The position numbers and the translations under genes are program-made. From positions 2,666,001 through 2,730,000 of the forward strand of contig NZ_BCNB01000006.1 of assembly GCF_001485575.1 (NCBI RefSeq): DNA of 64,000 nt, given 5' to 3'. The notes beneath the pieces were generated by a model. That model was not told the DNA's origin and searched no databases. It worked only from the letters and a program-made list of their open reading frames with translations. The DNA is from Haloarcula sp. CBA1127. GTDB lineage: Archaea; Halobacteriota; Halobacteria; Halobacteriales; Haloarculaceae. Shown in pieces: positions 52,828 through 61,924 of the stretch (position 1 is the stretch's first letter; each line of letters starts with the position of its first letter).

Positions 52828-53985
52828 ATGCGAACGGTCGAAATCGACGGCCTCCCGGTGGGCGATGGGCACCCGACACGCGTCATGAGCGTGCTGAACA
52901 TGAGTTCGAACTCCGGGTACAAGCCGAGCGTGTATCTGGACCCCGCGGAGGCCGCCGAGGCTATCGAGGAGAACCTCGTCCCCGCCGGCGCGGACATCAT
53001 TGATGTTGGCCTCCAGTCAGCGAACCCCAAATACGAGTCCAAGCCGGTCGAGATGGAGAAAGACCGGCTCGAAGAGGTCGCGCCGCTCGTCGACGAACTC
53101 GACGCCGACGTGCCGCTGTCGCTCGAAACGCGCTATGCCGAGGTTGCTGAGGAGGCCATCGGCCACGGTTTCGACCTCATCAACGACGTGTGTGGCTTCG
53201 CCGACCCGGACATGAAAGGCGTCATCGAAGACCACGATATGCCAGTTGTCAAGATGGCCAGTCCGCCGGACCTGGCCAGTCCCGGTGCGCTGAAAACTAT
53301 CGACGACATCTTCGAGGCGCTCCAGCGAGACGGGTTCACGGACAAGACCATCATCGATCCGGCCTTCGGCGGCTGGTACGACGGCAAGGAGTTCGAGGAT
53401 AACTGGGAGATGTTCCGCCGCCTCCGGGAATTCCGCGCCTTCGACCGGCCGATGCTCACCGCAACCAACCGCGAGGACTTCCTCGGCGATCTGGCCGACC
53501 AGCCCGAAACGGAGAACCAGCTCGCCGTGTCACTGGCCGCGGCGACGATGGAAGCCGAGCGCGGCGCACACATTATCCGAACACACGATACGCGTGAAAC
53601 CCACGACGTGGTCAAAGTGGCCGACGCGCTCGGCGACGAGCGGACGACACGACCGGAGACCGACTCCGGTCCCACCGTAGCGGAACTGACCGACGTGACG
53701 CTGCGGGAAGTGGCGCGCCATCAGGCGCTCGGCGAGACGGTCGCCGGGGGGACCGACGACGGCGCGACGCTCACGTTCCTGCTTGGCGACGTGACCGACG
53801 ACGCCCGGGCAAGCCTCCGGGCCGTCGCCGAAGTGACTGACGTAGTGGTGGTCGAGAAAGACGGCGGGAGTCTCTACGTCGGCGGCTCCGCGGCTGCGCT
53901 GAAGGTCGTCACCGACAGCCTCGCCGAAGACGGGCACCGGGAGCTTGCCGGCGAACTCCGAGCGTCGCTGTCCCGGCGCGTCTAA
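52828..53985 (+). CDS. dihydropteroate synthase-like protein with altered active site and C-terminal extension
   Basis: 385 residues from the ATG at 52828. The TIM barrel follows DHPS order: VMSVLNMSSNSGYKPS (Asn kept; usually NVTPDSF), ADIIDVGLQSANPKYES, DLINDVCGFADPDM, and AHIIRTHDTRETHDVVKVAD (Arg and His kept). The Lys of the usual SRKSFL loop is replaced in ATNREDFLGD. About 110 further residues (TVAELTDVTLREVARHQALG onward) extend past the barrel. It may use a different acceptor than pABA or be a non-folate homologue. Divergent from the kinase gene; no neighbour in the pterin pathway. Confidence 0.85.
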   Translation: MRTVEIDGLPVGDGHPTRVMSVLNMSSNSGYKPSVYLDPAEAAEAIEENLVPAGADIIDVGLQSANPKYESKPVEMEKDRLEEVAPLVDELDADVPLSLETRYAEVAEEAIGHGFDLINDVCGFADPDMKGVIEDHDMPVVKMASPPDLASPGALKTIDDIFEALQRDGFTDKTIIDPAFGGWYDGKEFEDNWEMFRRLREFRAFDRPMLTATNREDFLGDLADQPETENQLAVSLAAATMEAERGAHIIRTHDTRETHDVVKVADALGDERTTRPETDSGPTVAELTDVTLREVARHQALGETVAGGTDDGATLTFLLGDVTDDARASLRAVAEVTDVVVVEKDGGSLYVGGSAAALKVVTDSLAEDGHRELAGELRASLSRRV

Positions 53986-54118
53986 GTGCCGCGGCTGGTC
54001 GTACTACAGCGACGGATTTTCACGCCTCCCTGTGTCGCGTCCCGACCGCCGATGGCTATTCGTGGGACCAAGCGAATCACGCGGAGAGGTCTGGGAGAGC
54101 AGGGCTGATCACAAGTCA

Positions 54119-54772
54119 TTAGCCGCGCATCAAGTTCAGTACCTCATCGACGACATCAGGTTCAACGGCGATAACGTAGCGTCTCCCCGGTGTCAGGGTT
54201 GTGTCTGCACGGGCGATCTTCTCACCGTTATCGTCGGACACAACGAGGGTTCCCTCGGGAAAGCGGACGTCTGTGAGTGCTTTTCCGGCAGCCGGGGCGC
54301 CGTCAGCGACGCGGACGAGCATGATGTCGAGGGTCCCAGTCACGTCGGCAAGCGTCTGGACATCGCTCCCCAGGATTTCGTTTGCTGCCACCCTCGCACC
54401 GGCCCGTTCGGGAAAGACCACCGCGTCGACAAACCGGGTGTACGTCTCACCGGCTGTGCGGTCGATACGCGCGACCGTTCGGATCTCGGGTGTTAGCTCC
54501 GCAGCAGCTAAACAGACCGCAAGGTTCAGCCCGGCTTCACCCGTGAGCGCGGCAATTGCGTCCGCTCGCTCAATGCCTGCCTGTTCGATGATGTCCGGGT
54601 CCGTCGCGTCGCCCTGGATAACCGTCGCTACCCACTGATCGGCGATATCCGAAACCATCCGCTCGTCACGTTCGATAATCGTCACATCGTGGCCGCGGTC
54701 GGCGAGTATCTCGGCTGTCTGGAAACCAACGCGCCCACCACCTGCGATGATAATCTCGAGTGTTCGGGTCAT
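54119..54772 (-). CDS. TrkA-type RCK protein (paralogue 1)
   Basis: 217 residues. RCK_N with the dinucleotide loop IIAGGGRVGFQTAEILADRG and acidic E at the end of strand 2 (VTIIERDERM), then a TrkA_C domain (IMLVRVADGAPAAGKALTDV) ending VVDEVLNLMRG. These proteins sense NAD/ATP-type ligands and gate a membrane partner. The APC permease gene begins immediately upstream on the same strand (3 bases between genes), so the partner is probably the APC transporter, not TrkH. No trkH is present. It is paralogous to the gene at 56443. Confidence 0.9.
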   Translation of the reverse strand: MTRTLEIIIAGGGRVGFQTAEILADRGHDVTIIERDERMVSDIADQWVATVIQGDATDPDIIEQAGIERADAIAALTGEAGLNLAVCLAAAELTPEIRTVARIDRTAGETYTRFVDAVVFPERAGARVAANEILGSDVQTLADVTGTLDIMLVRVADGAPAAGKALTDVRFPEGTLVVSDDNGEKIARADTTLTPGRRYVIAVEPDVVDEVLNLMRG

Positions 54773-54775
54773 GAG

Positions 54776-56230
54776 TTAGTCTTCAGCCTCGGGTTTTATT
54801 TCGCTGGCGGCAGTCGCTTGCTCGCGGTCCGATTGCTGCTTTATCCGTTTGAGGGCGAAATACACGACTGCGCCGAGCAAGATCCATGCGACGCTGAGTC
54901 CCAGTGCCAGTGGATCCGTCCGGAGCAGGAACTCTATCAGCACCCCCGTCAGAATCAGATTGAGTGCGATACCGATTATCGGCGGTGCCGGGTAGAACGG
55001 CATCTCGTACGGCCGGTTCATGTTCGGTCGTTCCCTGCGGAGTCTGATGACCGCGACGTTGACGATAATGAACGAAAGCAGGAAAAACAGGCTCGACATA
55101 TTGCCGGCGCTCTGCGTCGGCAATGCGACTGAGCCAAGCATCACGATGGCACTGGTGAGGATGGCAACGAACGGCGTCCCGTAGCGGTGGTGGATCTGGC
55201 CAATCGAAGGGAGTAACTGCCCTTCACGCCCCATCGAGAACGCGACGCGTGACGACGCGATGACGACGGCATTGAGAGCGGTGAGCGTCGAGAACACAGC
55301 GCCAAAGACGATGAGTGCCCCACCGTTCTGGATAATCGGTAGGCCAGTCGGCATGAACGATGTCGCTGCCGTGGCGATGCCAGCTTCGCCAGCGTCGGCA
55401 AGCCCCTCGGCCCCGAGCGTCCCGATGGCAACTGTTACAACTGCCAGATAGACCACGACAGTCACAGCGAGGCTAATAAAAATCGCTTTGGGGATATTTT
55501 CCCGCGGGTTCTGTACTTCCTCCGTGACAGTGGTGATGAGGTCGTACCCCTCGAAGGCGATGAAGGTGAGCCCCATCGCCGGCAGGACGGCAGCCGCCCC
55601 GCTCCCTTCCGGAAACAGCGGCTGGAATTCGGCCCCGGAAAACATCGGTGACGTGAGTCCGAACGCGACGAACACGACCAGAATGGAGACTTTGATGATG
55701 GTGAAAATCGTCTCGACACTACCGCTTGCAGCCGTCGAGACGGCGTTGAGCGCCACAAGGCCCAGAACCGCGATAAACGCAAGCAAGAAGGCCGGTGGGA
55801 GCCCGATATCAATGACCGGAACTGCAACAGCACCGATCTCGTCCGGTGACGGAACCACGCCGTAGACGTGCAACAGTTCGAGAAAGTTTGGCGCAAAGCC
55901 CAGCGCATACAGTGCCCCCGCAATCATGTAGGCGAACCAGAGCATCCAGCCCATGATGAACGAGGCGAAGTCGTCGAATATCTCCCGCACGAACGCGTAG
56001 CCACCGCCGCTCTTCGGGATCGAAGCGGCAAGCTCCGCGTAGGAAAGGCCTGTGAACGCTGTCACGACACCGTTCAGTGCGAAGACGAGAATCGCGGCTG
56101 GCCCAGCGATTTCGGCGGCCAGCCCTGTTAAGACGAAAATACCGGCCCCGATCATCGCCCCCATCCCGATCATCGTCGCGTCAAGTAGCCCGAGTTCAGC
56201 CTCGGGCGACCGTGTCTGGCTCTTACTCAT
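54776..56230 (-). CDS. APC-superfamily permease (amino-acid/polyamine type), paired with TrkA
   Basis: 484 residues, about twelve helices. The N-terminal APC signature is MIGMGAMIGAGIFVLTGLAA. Further on are GLSYAELAASIPKSGGGYAF, FIAFEGYDLITTVTEEVQNP and the loop RVAFSMGREGQLLPSIGQIH. Soluble tail only ~35 residues, with no Usp domain, unlike the transporter at 57.6 kb. Substrate could be an amino acid, or potassium as in some APC members. It is followed at once by the TrkA-type gene. Confidence 0.92.
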   Translation of the reverse strand: MSKSQTRSPEAELGLLDATMIGMGAMIGAGIFVLTGLAAEIAGPAAILVFALNGVVTAFTGLSYAELAASIPKSGGGYAFVREIFDDFASFIMGWMLWFAYMIAGALYALGFAPNFLELLHVYGVVPSPDEIGAVAVPVIDIGLPPAFLLAFIAVLGLVALNAVSTAASGSVETIFTIIKVSILVVFVAFGLTSPMFSGAEFQPLFPEGSGAAAVLPAMGLTFIAFEGYDLITTVTEEVQNPRENIPKAIFISLAVTVVVYLAVVTVAIGTLGAEGLADAGEAGIATAATSFMPTGLPIIQNGGALIVFGAVFSTLTALNAVVIASSRVAFSMGREGQLLPSIGQIHHRYGTPFVAILTSAIVMLGSVALPTQSAGNMSSLFFLLSFIIVNVAVIRLRRERPNMNRPYEMPFYPAPPIIGIALNLILTGVLIEFLLRTDPLALGLSVAWILLGAVVYFALKRIKQQSDREQATAASEIKPEAED

Positions 56231-56442
56231 GCATCCTGTTTGTAATTGGCACGCCGTCCATCGTACGCTGTATGTACTCCGTTCGGTCCATTTGAGTACC
56301 AGGGTAAATTCTTCTATTGTAGGAACTGTGAGGGGATTTGATAAAAGCTTCTGCTGACTGACCCCTCAGTATGGTCGACCATGTTCTCAGTCGGCTGGAA
56401 CTGTCGGGGCATTGAAGATGGCACGTTCTCAACAGTACGCTA

Positions 56443-57096
56443 ATGGCCCGGACAAAGCGATTCATCATCGCCGGCGGCGGACGCGTCGGGAAACAGACCG
56501 CCGAGAACCTCGTCGATCAGGGGCACGACGTACTGCTGATCGAGTCCGACGAGGAGCGCGTCGAGGCGCTGTCAGATGCGTATATCGGGCCGGTCATCCA
56601 TGGTGACGCCACGCGACCGTCGATACTGCAACAGGCCAATCTGGCCGAGGCCGACGCTATCGCCGCACTCACTGACGAACCGGGCACGAACCTCGCCATC
56701 TGCATGGAGGCCCAACAGTACGCGCCCTCGATTCGAACCATCGCAAGAGCGGAGACGGAGGCAAATCACGAGTACGACGAAGTCGTCGATGCGACGCTGC
56801 TGCCCGAGTATCTCGGTGGCGACCACGCGGCTGATATCCTGACCGGTGAAGACATCCGGACGCTCGTTTATCCGACCGCTGACCTCGATATCATCAAGGT
56901 GACCGTCGCCCCGTCCGCTCCCGTGGCAGGGCGTCGTCTCGACGAAATCGCGCTGCCGTCCGGCAGTCTGCTGATCTCGACGGCGGACCGAACGGAACTC
57001 GCGGGAGCTGATACGGTTCTGGAGGCTGAGGAGCAGTATATTCTCGCCGTCGAAACCGATGTCGTCGACGAAGTGTTGAAGCTCATGCGCGGGTAG
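56443..57096 (+). CDS. TrkA-type RCK protein (paralogue 2)
   Basis: 217 residues, the same length as the product of 54119-54772, with the same order (FIIAGGGRVGKQTAENLVDQ ... VVDEVLKLMRG). The RCK_N acid at the end of strand 2 is kept (VLLIESDEERVEALSDAYIG). It is divergent from the APC permease at 54.8-56.2 kb and stands 101 bases ahead of the Usp gene, so it probably modulates one of the two APC transporters. Own promoter: TATA-like TTGATAAAAG near 56338. Confidence 0.9.
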   Translation: MARTKRFIIAGGGRVGKQTAENLVDQGHDVLLIESDEERVEALSDAYIGPVIHGDATRPSILQQANLAEADAIAALTDEPGTNLAICMEAQQYAPSIRTIARAETEANHEYDEVVDATLLPEYLGGDHAADILTGEDIRTLVYPTADLDIIKVTVAPSAPVAGRRLDEIALPSGSLLISTADRTELAGADTVLEAEEQYILAVETDVVDEVLKLMRG

Positions 57097-57197
57097 CAAG
57101 CCGAATTGTCAGGCTGGTCCCTCCCGTGTCTTGCTATTTATTCATATGTGAGAAAGTGGATACACACGCTTAACAGCGAGTGGCTTCACTCACCACT

Positions 57198-57629
57198 ATG
57201 AGCAGTGAGCCCACGGACGAGGGTCTCCTCGGCCACGTAGTTCTTCCTGTCGCTACCGAAGACGATGCGTTGGCGACAGCAAAGGCGCTTGAACCGTACG
57301 AGCCGAGCAGCGTGACAGCCCTGCACGTCGTCGAAAAGGGCGGTGGCGTTCCGGACAAGACGCCGGTCGAACAATCCGAAGAACTGGCCGAAGAAGCGTA
57401 CGCTGCCGTCCGATCAGTGTTCCCCAACGCCAGCGAACATACCGCGTACGGCCGGGATGTCGTGGCGAAAATATTCGAGGCCGCTGACGAAGTGGATGCC
57501 AGCGCCATTGCCTATCGGTCCCGTGGTGGGAACCGGGTCATGCAGTTTCTCTCCGGTGACATCTCCCTGAAACTGGTGACAAATGCGGACCGCCCCGTCA
57601 TCGCCCTCCCCCGAGAGGATGGAACATGA
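57198..57629 (+). CDS. universal stress protein ahead of the APC-Usp transporter
   Basis: 143 residues from the ATG at 57198. Single Usp-like fold: LLGHVVLPVATEDDALATAK and the loop ASAIAYRSRGGNRVMQFLSG, which keeps the G-x2-x-G-S-like ATP pattern only partly. It overlaps the transporter gene start by four bases, so the two are made together. A TATA-like GCTTAAC lies about 25 bases ahead of the ATG. Confidence 0.85.
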   Translation: MSSEPTDEGLLGHVVLPVATEDDALATAKALEPYEPSSVTALHVVEKGGGVPDKTPVEQSEELAEEAYAAVRSVFPNASEHTAYGRDVVAKIFEAADEVDASAIAYRSRGGNRVMQFLSGDISLKLVTNADRPVIALPREDGT

Positions 57630-59863
57630 GCGAGGAAGACCTTGCCAAGGACCTCGGGCCGCTGGCGGCGCTGACCATCGGCGTCGGGACAATGATCGGT
57701 GCTGGCATCTTCGTCCTGCCGGGTGAGGCCATCCTCAACGCGGGGTCGCTGGCATCAGTTGCGTTCGTTCTGGGCGGCGTCATCGCCATGTTCACGGCGC
57801 TGTCGGCCAGCGAACTCGGCACGGCGATGCCTCGTTCCGGCGGAGCCTACTACTACGTCAACCACGCGCTCGGGCCGATGTTCGGCTCGGTCGCCGGCTG
57901 GGCCAACTGGCTCGGTCTGGCCTTCGCCAGCGCCTTCTATATGGTCGGGTTCGGCCGGTACATTGCTCGCATCTTCGGCCTCTCCGGCAGTGTCGCTGTC
58001 GGCCCGGTATCGATTGCCGTCGTAAAGCTGGTCGCACTCGCCGGTGGCGCGTTCTTCGTCTTTATCAACTACGTCGGCGCAAAAGAGACCGGCCGGCTGC
58101 AGAACATCATCGTCGTCCTGCTTATCGCCATCCTCACTGTGTTCACACTCCTCGGAACGCTCCGGGCCGAGCCGTCGAACCTGCCGGCCGCTACTGACGT
58201 GGTTACCACGCTGGAGACCACGGGACTCATCTTCGTCTCCTACCTCGGCTTCGTCCAGATTACGAGCGTGGCCGAGGAGATCAAAGACCCCGGAAAGAAC
58301 CTTCCGCGGGCAGTCATCGGCAGCGTCGTCATCGTGACCGTCATCTACGCGCTCGTCCTCGTGATTATGAGCGCGGCCGTCCCACAGGGGTTCATCGCGG
58401 ACATCATCAGTTCCGACGCCGAGAACCCGATCGCCGTCGTCGAGGTCGGGAGCTACATTCAGGGGGCCGCAATGGGCGGTGCGCTCTTGTTCGGTGGCTT
58501 GCTCGCCACTGCCTCCAGCGCGAACGCCTCTATCCTCGCGTCCTCGCGTATCAACTTCGCTATGGGACGTGACCGGATTGTCACGCCGGCCCTCAATGAG
58601 ATACATCCCCGCTACGGGACGCCGTACAGGGCGATCGGCATCACCGGCGGCCTGATTCTCCTGTTTATCGTCATCGGGGATCTGACGCTCCTCTCGGGCG
58701 CTGCGTCGGGACTGCATCTCATCATCTATGGCTTGCTCAACGTCGCACTCATCGTCATGCGGTACGTGAACCCCGAAGAGTACACGCCGGATTTCGTGGT
58801 TCCGCTGTATCCCCTGCTACCGATTCTCGGTGTTGTGCTCTCCTTCGCACTACTGGTGTTCGTCGCTACCGACGCGCTGTTGCTGTCTTTCGGTATCGCC
58901 GCTGCGGCGATACTGTGGTACGGATTCTACGCTCGTTCACGCACGGAAAAACAGGGAATTCTGTCGAAACACATCATTTCGCGGTCCGACGAAATGCCCG
59001 ACGCGGCCGTTAGCGCTGCCGCCGGCGTCCAGCCCGACGGCGGGCAGTACCGCGTGATGGTGCCACTGGCCAACCCCGAACACGAACAGGACCTCATCAC
59101 GCTCGCCAGCGCCATCGCCAAACAGCGCGGCGGGACCGTGATCGCGACCCACGTCGTCACCGTCCCCGACCAGACGGCGCTTTCGGCTGCCGCCGATCGA
59201 TCCGATGAGATAGACAAGAACTCACAGCAACTGCTCGATAGCGCCCGCGAGGACGCCGAGACGTTCGGCGTCGATGTCGAAACACACACCATCCTCTCAC
59301 ACAAGTCCTACGAGGCTATCTTCGACGCTGCTCGCACACACACGGCGGACCTCGTCGTGATGGGGTGGGGGCCGGACGCACACGGCTCGCCCGGGCGGGC
59401 GGAGTCGGCCATGGACGAACTCACAGAGACGGTCCCATGTGACTTCCTCGTCCTCCGTGACCGCGGGTTCGACCCATCGCGCATCTTGCTCCCGACCGCC
59501 GGTGGGCCGGACTCTGAGCTATCAGCTGCTATTGTGAAGCTGTTGCAGTCCGAGTACGACTCCGACGTGACGCTGCTCAACGTCGACGATGACCGCGAGG
59601 CAGGCGAGCAGTTCCTCAAAGAATGGGCAGCCGAGCAGGGGCTGGAAGACGCAGAGCGCCTCGTCAAGTCCGGCGATGTCGAGACTGCTATCCGGAACGC
59701 TGCCACCGACGCGACGCTCGTCCTCATCGGCGCGACAGAGGAGGGGCTGCTCCGCCGGCTCGTCTCCAAGTCGCTCGTATTGGACGTTGTCGACGATGTG
59801 GAGTGTTCAGTCCTGCTGGCGGAGAAACGCCGCGACCGTGGCCTGATTGAGCGATTGTTCTGA
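57626..59863 (+). CDS. APC-superfamily permease fused to two universal-stress (Usp) domains
   Basis: 745 residues. Residues ~1-430 are an APC permease (GVGTMIGAGIFVLPGEAIL; SELGTAMPRSGGAYYYVNHA; FVSYLGFVQITSVAEEIKDP). A basic linker (FYARSRTEKQGILSKHIIS) leads to Usp domain 1 (~470-610, MVPLANPEHEQDLITLASAI; LVVMGWGPDAHGSPGRAESA) and Usp domain 2 (~615-735, ILLPTAGGPDSELSAAIVKL; LVLIGATEEGLLRRLVSKSL). Usp domains bind ATP, so they probably tie transport to energy status. The first domain has a changed loop. Amino acids are the usual APC substrates; potassium is another possibility. Confidence 0.93.
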   Translation: MSEEDLAKDLGPLAALTIGVGTMIGAGIFVLPGEAILNAGSLASVAFVLGGVIAMFTALSASELGTAMPRSGGAYYYVNHALGPMFGSVAGWANWLGLAFASAFYMVGFGRYIARIFGLSGSVAVGPVSIAVVKLVALAGGAFFVFINYVGAKETGRLQNIIVVLLIAILTVFTLLGTLRAEPSNLPAATDVVTTLETTGLIFVSYLGFVQITSVAEEIKDPGKNLPRAVIGSVVIVTVIYALVLVIMSAAVPQGFIADIISSDAENPIAVVEVGSYIQGAAMGGALLFGGLLATASSANASILASSRINFAMGRDRIVTPALNEIHPRYGTPYRAIGITGGLILLFIVIGDLTLLSGAASGLHLIIYGLLNVALIVMRYVNPEEYTPDFVVPLYPLLPILGVVLSFALLVFVATDALLLSFGIAAAAILWYGFYARSRTEKQGILSKHIISRSDEMPDAAVSAAAGVQPDGGQYRVMVPLANPEHEQDLITLASAIAKQRGGTVIATHVVTVPDQTALSAAADRSDEIDKNSQQLLDSAREDAETFGVDVETHTILSHKSYEAIFDAARTHTADLVVMGWGPDAHGSPGRAESAMDELTETVPCDFLVLRDRGFDPSRILLPTAGGPDSELSAAIVKLLQSEYDSDVTLLNVDDDREAGEQFLKEWAAEQGLEDAERLVKSGDVETAIRNAATDATLVLIGATEEGLLRRLVSKSLVLDVVDDVECSVLLAEKRRDRGLIERLF

Positions 59864-59949
59864 GTAGCCGGCATTTTCCGTGAGACGCCTGCGACGGTAT
59901 CTCCTGACGTAACCACCGAACCAGAACCGCGAGATGCCTTTTTTCCTCC

Positions 59950-60630
59950 TTACATCAGTTCGTCGTGAAGGTCGTGGAACGACCCGATAGTGAGGTCCGG
60001 CTCGCCGGCGAAGGCGTCCCACGGCCCGTCGTCGCGGTTGACCCAGACACCCTGCATCCCGGCGTGCATCGCCCCGTACACGTCGAAATAGCCCGCGGTG
60101 ACGTGGGCGATTTCCTCGATATCGGTCGCCGTTCGCTCCGCTGCGTGACGGTACAGCGCTGCTGCTGGCTTGAACGTCTGGATCTCGTCGGCGCTGACAG
60201 TGTCTTCGAGCAAGCCGCCGATACCGGCGAAATCAACCATGGAGTCGAGCATCTCGGGGTTGCCGTTCGAGACGACATAGAGGTCGTAGCCGGCGTCGTA
60301 GAGCCTGTTCATGCCGTCGCGAACGTCGTCGAACACGTCGAGTTCGTGGTAGACCGCGAGAATCTCGTCGCGCTCCTCCGTCGTGATGTCGACGCCGTGT
60401 GCGTCCAGCGCGTACTGGAGCGCGTCGCGGTTCATCTCGTAAAACGGCTTGTAAGCGTCAATCTGGTTCGCGAGGAACGTGTACGCCAGCGAGCGGGAGC
60501 GCCAGAGCCGGGAAACCGGTTGGGGGTCGTCTACCCGGTCGGCGAGGGCTTTCTGGGCCGCTTGGACATCGACGATGGTGCTGTACGAGTCGAATGTGAT
60601 CGTCGTCACGCGGTCCGGGTCGAACGGCAT
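59950..60630 (-). CDS. haloacid dehalogenase-type (HAD) hydrolase
   Basis: 226 residues from the ATG at 60630; two upstream ATGs are less likely. The nucleophile Asp14 is in TITFDSYSTIVDVQAA. Motif II is LYVVSNGNPEMLDS, motif III Lys in FKPAAALYRHA, and AGYFDVYGAMHAGMQGVWVN contains the family's motif IV position. It is most like type II haloacid dehalogenases, but the substrate is unknown and phosphatase activity is as likely. Confidence 0.9.
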   Translation of the reverse strand: MPFDPDRVTTITFDSYSTIVDVQAAQKALADRVDDPQPVSRLWRSRSLAYTFLANQIDAYKPFYEMNRDALQYALDAHGVDITTEERDEILAVYHELDVFDDVRDGMNRLYDAGYDLYVVSNGNPEMLDSMVDFAGIGGLLEDTVSADEIQTFKPAAALYRHAAERTATDIEEIAHVTAGYFDVYGAMHAGMQGVWVNRDDGPWDAFAGEPDLTIGSFHDLHDELM

Positions 60631-60836
60631 AGGCACCCGTAGAAGCGGATGCCTCATATAGCCGGTCGTGTACACGCCGAGGACAGCCGATATACATTTC
60701 CACTGTCGTCGCGTTGCCGAGTAGCCCCTCCCGAGGCGGTGACAACCCGGTCACCGTCCCGTGAATAAACCGCGGACAACGGGCGACACTCCCCCTCTCA
60801 TGTGGCTTTATCTCCCGTGCGGCCGCACTGCGAGCC

Positions 60837-60914
60837 ATGTCTCAGGCACATACGTTCCAGTCGCTAACAGGCGTCCAGCTACTCAGCTCTCGACGCGTGG
60901 AGGGCGACAGATGA
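60837..60914 (+). CDS. short upstream ORF (25 residues) coupled to the LLM oxidoreductase gene
   Basis: An ATG at 60837 lies ~25 bases below a TATA-like CTTTATCT (60806-60813), just where a leaderless message would begin. It encodes 25 residues (starting MSQAHTFQSLTG, ending RVEGDR) in a frame different from the following gene, and its TGA overlaps the next ATG as ATGA (60911-60914). The peptide is not similar to anything I know. A leader peptide for translational coupling or attenuation is possible; it could also be chance. Confidence 0.45.
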   Translation: MSQAHTFQSLTGVQLLSSRRVEGDR

Positions 60915-61909
60915 CAGCGCGAGACGTGTATCTCCCGGTTGCGGCACAGCCGTCGGTCGACACGCTGGTCGAGATGAGCCAGCAGGCCGAGGACAGTGGC
61001 TACGACCGAGTCTGGCTCCCGGAGACGTGGGGACGAGACGCGGTGACGACGCTGACTAGCATCGCCGAACACACGTCGACGGTCGGTCTCGGCTCCTCGA
61101 TTCTGAACGTGTACTCGCGGTCGCCGGCGCTGCTCGGCCAGACCGCGGCGACGCTACAGGAAGTCTCAGACGGCCGTTTCCGCGCCGGCGTCGGACCATC
61201 CGGGCCAATCGTCATCGAGGGCTGGCACGGCCGTGATTTCGAGAATCCGCTCAAGTACACGCGGGAGACCGTCGACATCATGAAACTGGTGCTCTCCGGC
61301 GAGACCGTCGACTACGACGGGGACATCTTTTCGCTGTCCGGGTTCCGACTGCGCTGTGAACCGCCCGAACCCGCGCCGCCCGTGGACGCTGGCGGCCTCG
61401 GCCCGAAGTCGGTCGAACTCGCCGGCCGCTTCGCCGACGGCTGGCACGCGCTGATGCTGACCGCCGACGGCCTCCGGGACCGACTGGAAGACTTCGAGCA
61501 CGGCGCAGACCTCGGCGACCGCGACCGCGCCGACCAACGAGTGACGCTGTCGCTGACGTGCTGTGCAATGGACGATCGGGAGCAGGCCCGTGAACTGGCC
61601 CGCCAGCACGTGGCCTTCTACATCGGTGGGATGGGGACGTTCTACCGCGACGCGCTGGCCCGGCAGGGGTACGAGGACACCGCCTACGAGATCGCCGAGC
61701 AGTGGGGCTCGGGCGACAAAGCGGCCGCTGTCGACGCGATCGGCGACGAACTACTGGATAGCATTGCTGTTGCCGGTACGCCCGAGGAATGTCGCGACCA
61801 CATCGCACAGTTCGAGGATATCGATGGCGTGGACGCGATCAACATCTCGTTCCCCCGCGCTGCCGAACCGGACACTATCGACACGACCATCGACGTGTTA
61901 GCGCCCTGA
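60911..61909 (+). CDS. F420-dependent-type LLM-class oxidoreductase (TIGR04024-like)
   Basis: 332 residues from the ATG at 60911. Luciferase-like TIM barrel: QQAEDSGYDRVWLPETWGRD, TSTVGLGSSILNVYSRSPAL and GRFRAGVGPSGPIVIEGWHG. The closest named relatives are methylene-tetrahydromethanopterin reductases (Mer), which use F420H2. Whether this one acts on a pterin is unproven. A short upstream ORF ends on its start codon. Convergent with the MptE-like gene. Confidence 0.88.
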   Translation: MTARDVYLPVAAQPSVDTLVEMSQQAEDSGYDRVWLPETWGRDAVTTLTSIAEHTSTVGLGSSILNVYSRSPALLGQTAATLQEVSDGRFRAGVGPSGPIVIEGWHGRDFENPLKYTRETVDIMKLVLSGETVDYDGDIFSLSGFRLRCEPPEPAPPVDAGGLGPKSVELAGRFADGWHALMLTADGLRDRLEDFEHGADLGDRDRADQRVTLSLTCCAMDDREQARELARQHVAFYIGGMGTFYRDALARQGYEDTAYEIAEQWGSGDKAAAVDAIGDELLDSIAVAGTPEECRDHIAQFEDIDGVDAINISFPRAAEPDTIDTTIDVLAP

Positions 61910-61924
61910 GTCTGGGAGTCGTTT

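Noticed and set aside
54119..57096. A Trk potassium uptake system
   Set aside because: Two TrkA-type proteins are present, but no TrkH/TrkG membrane subunit is in the window, and the TrkA genes sit next to APC transporters.
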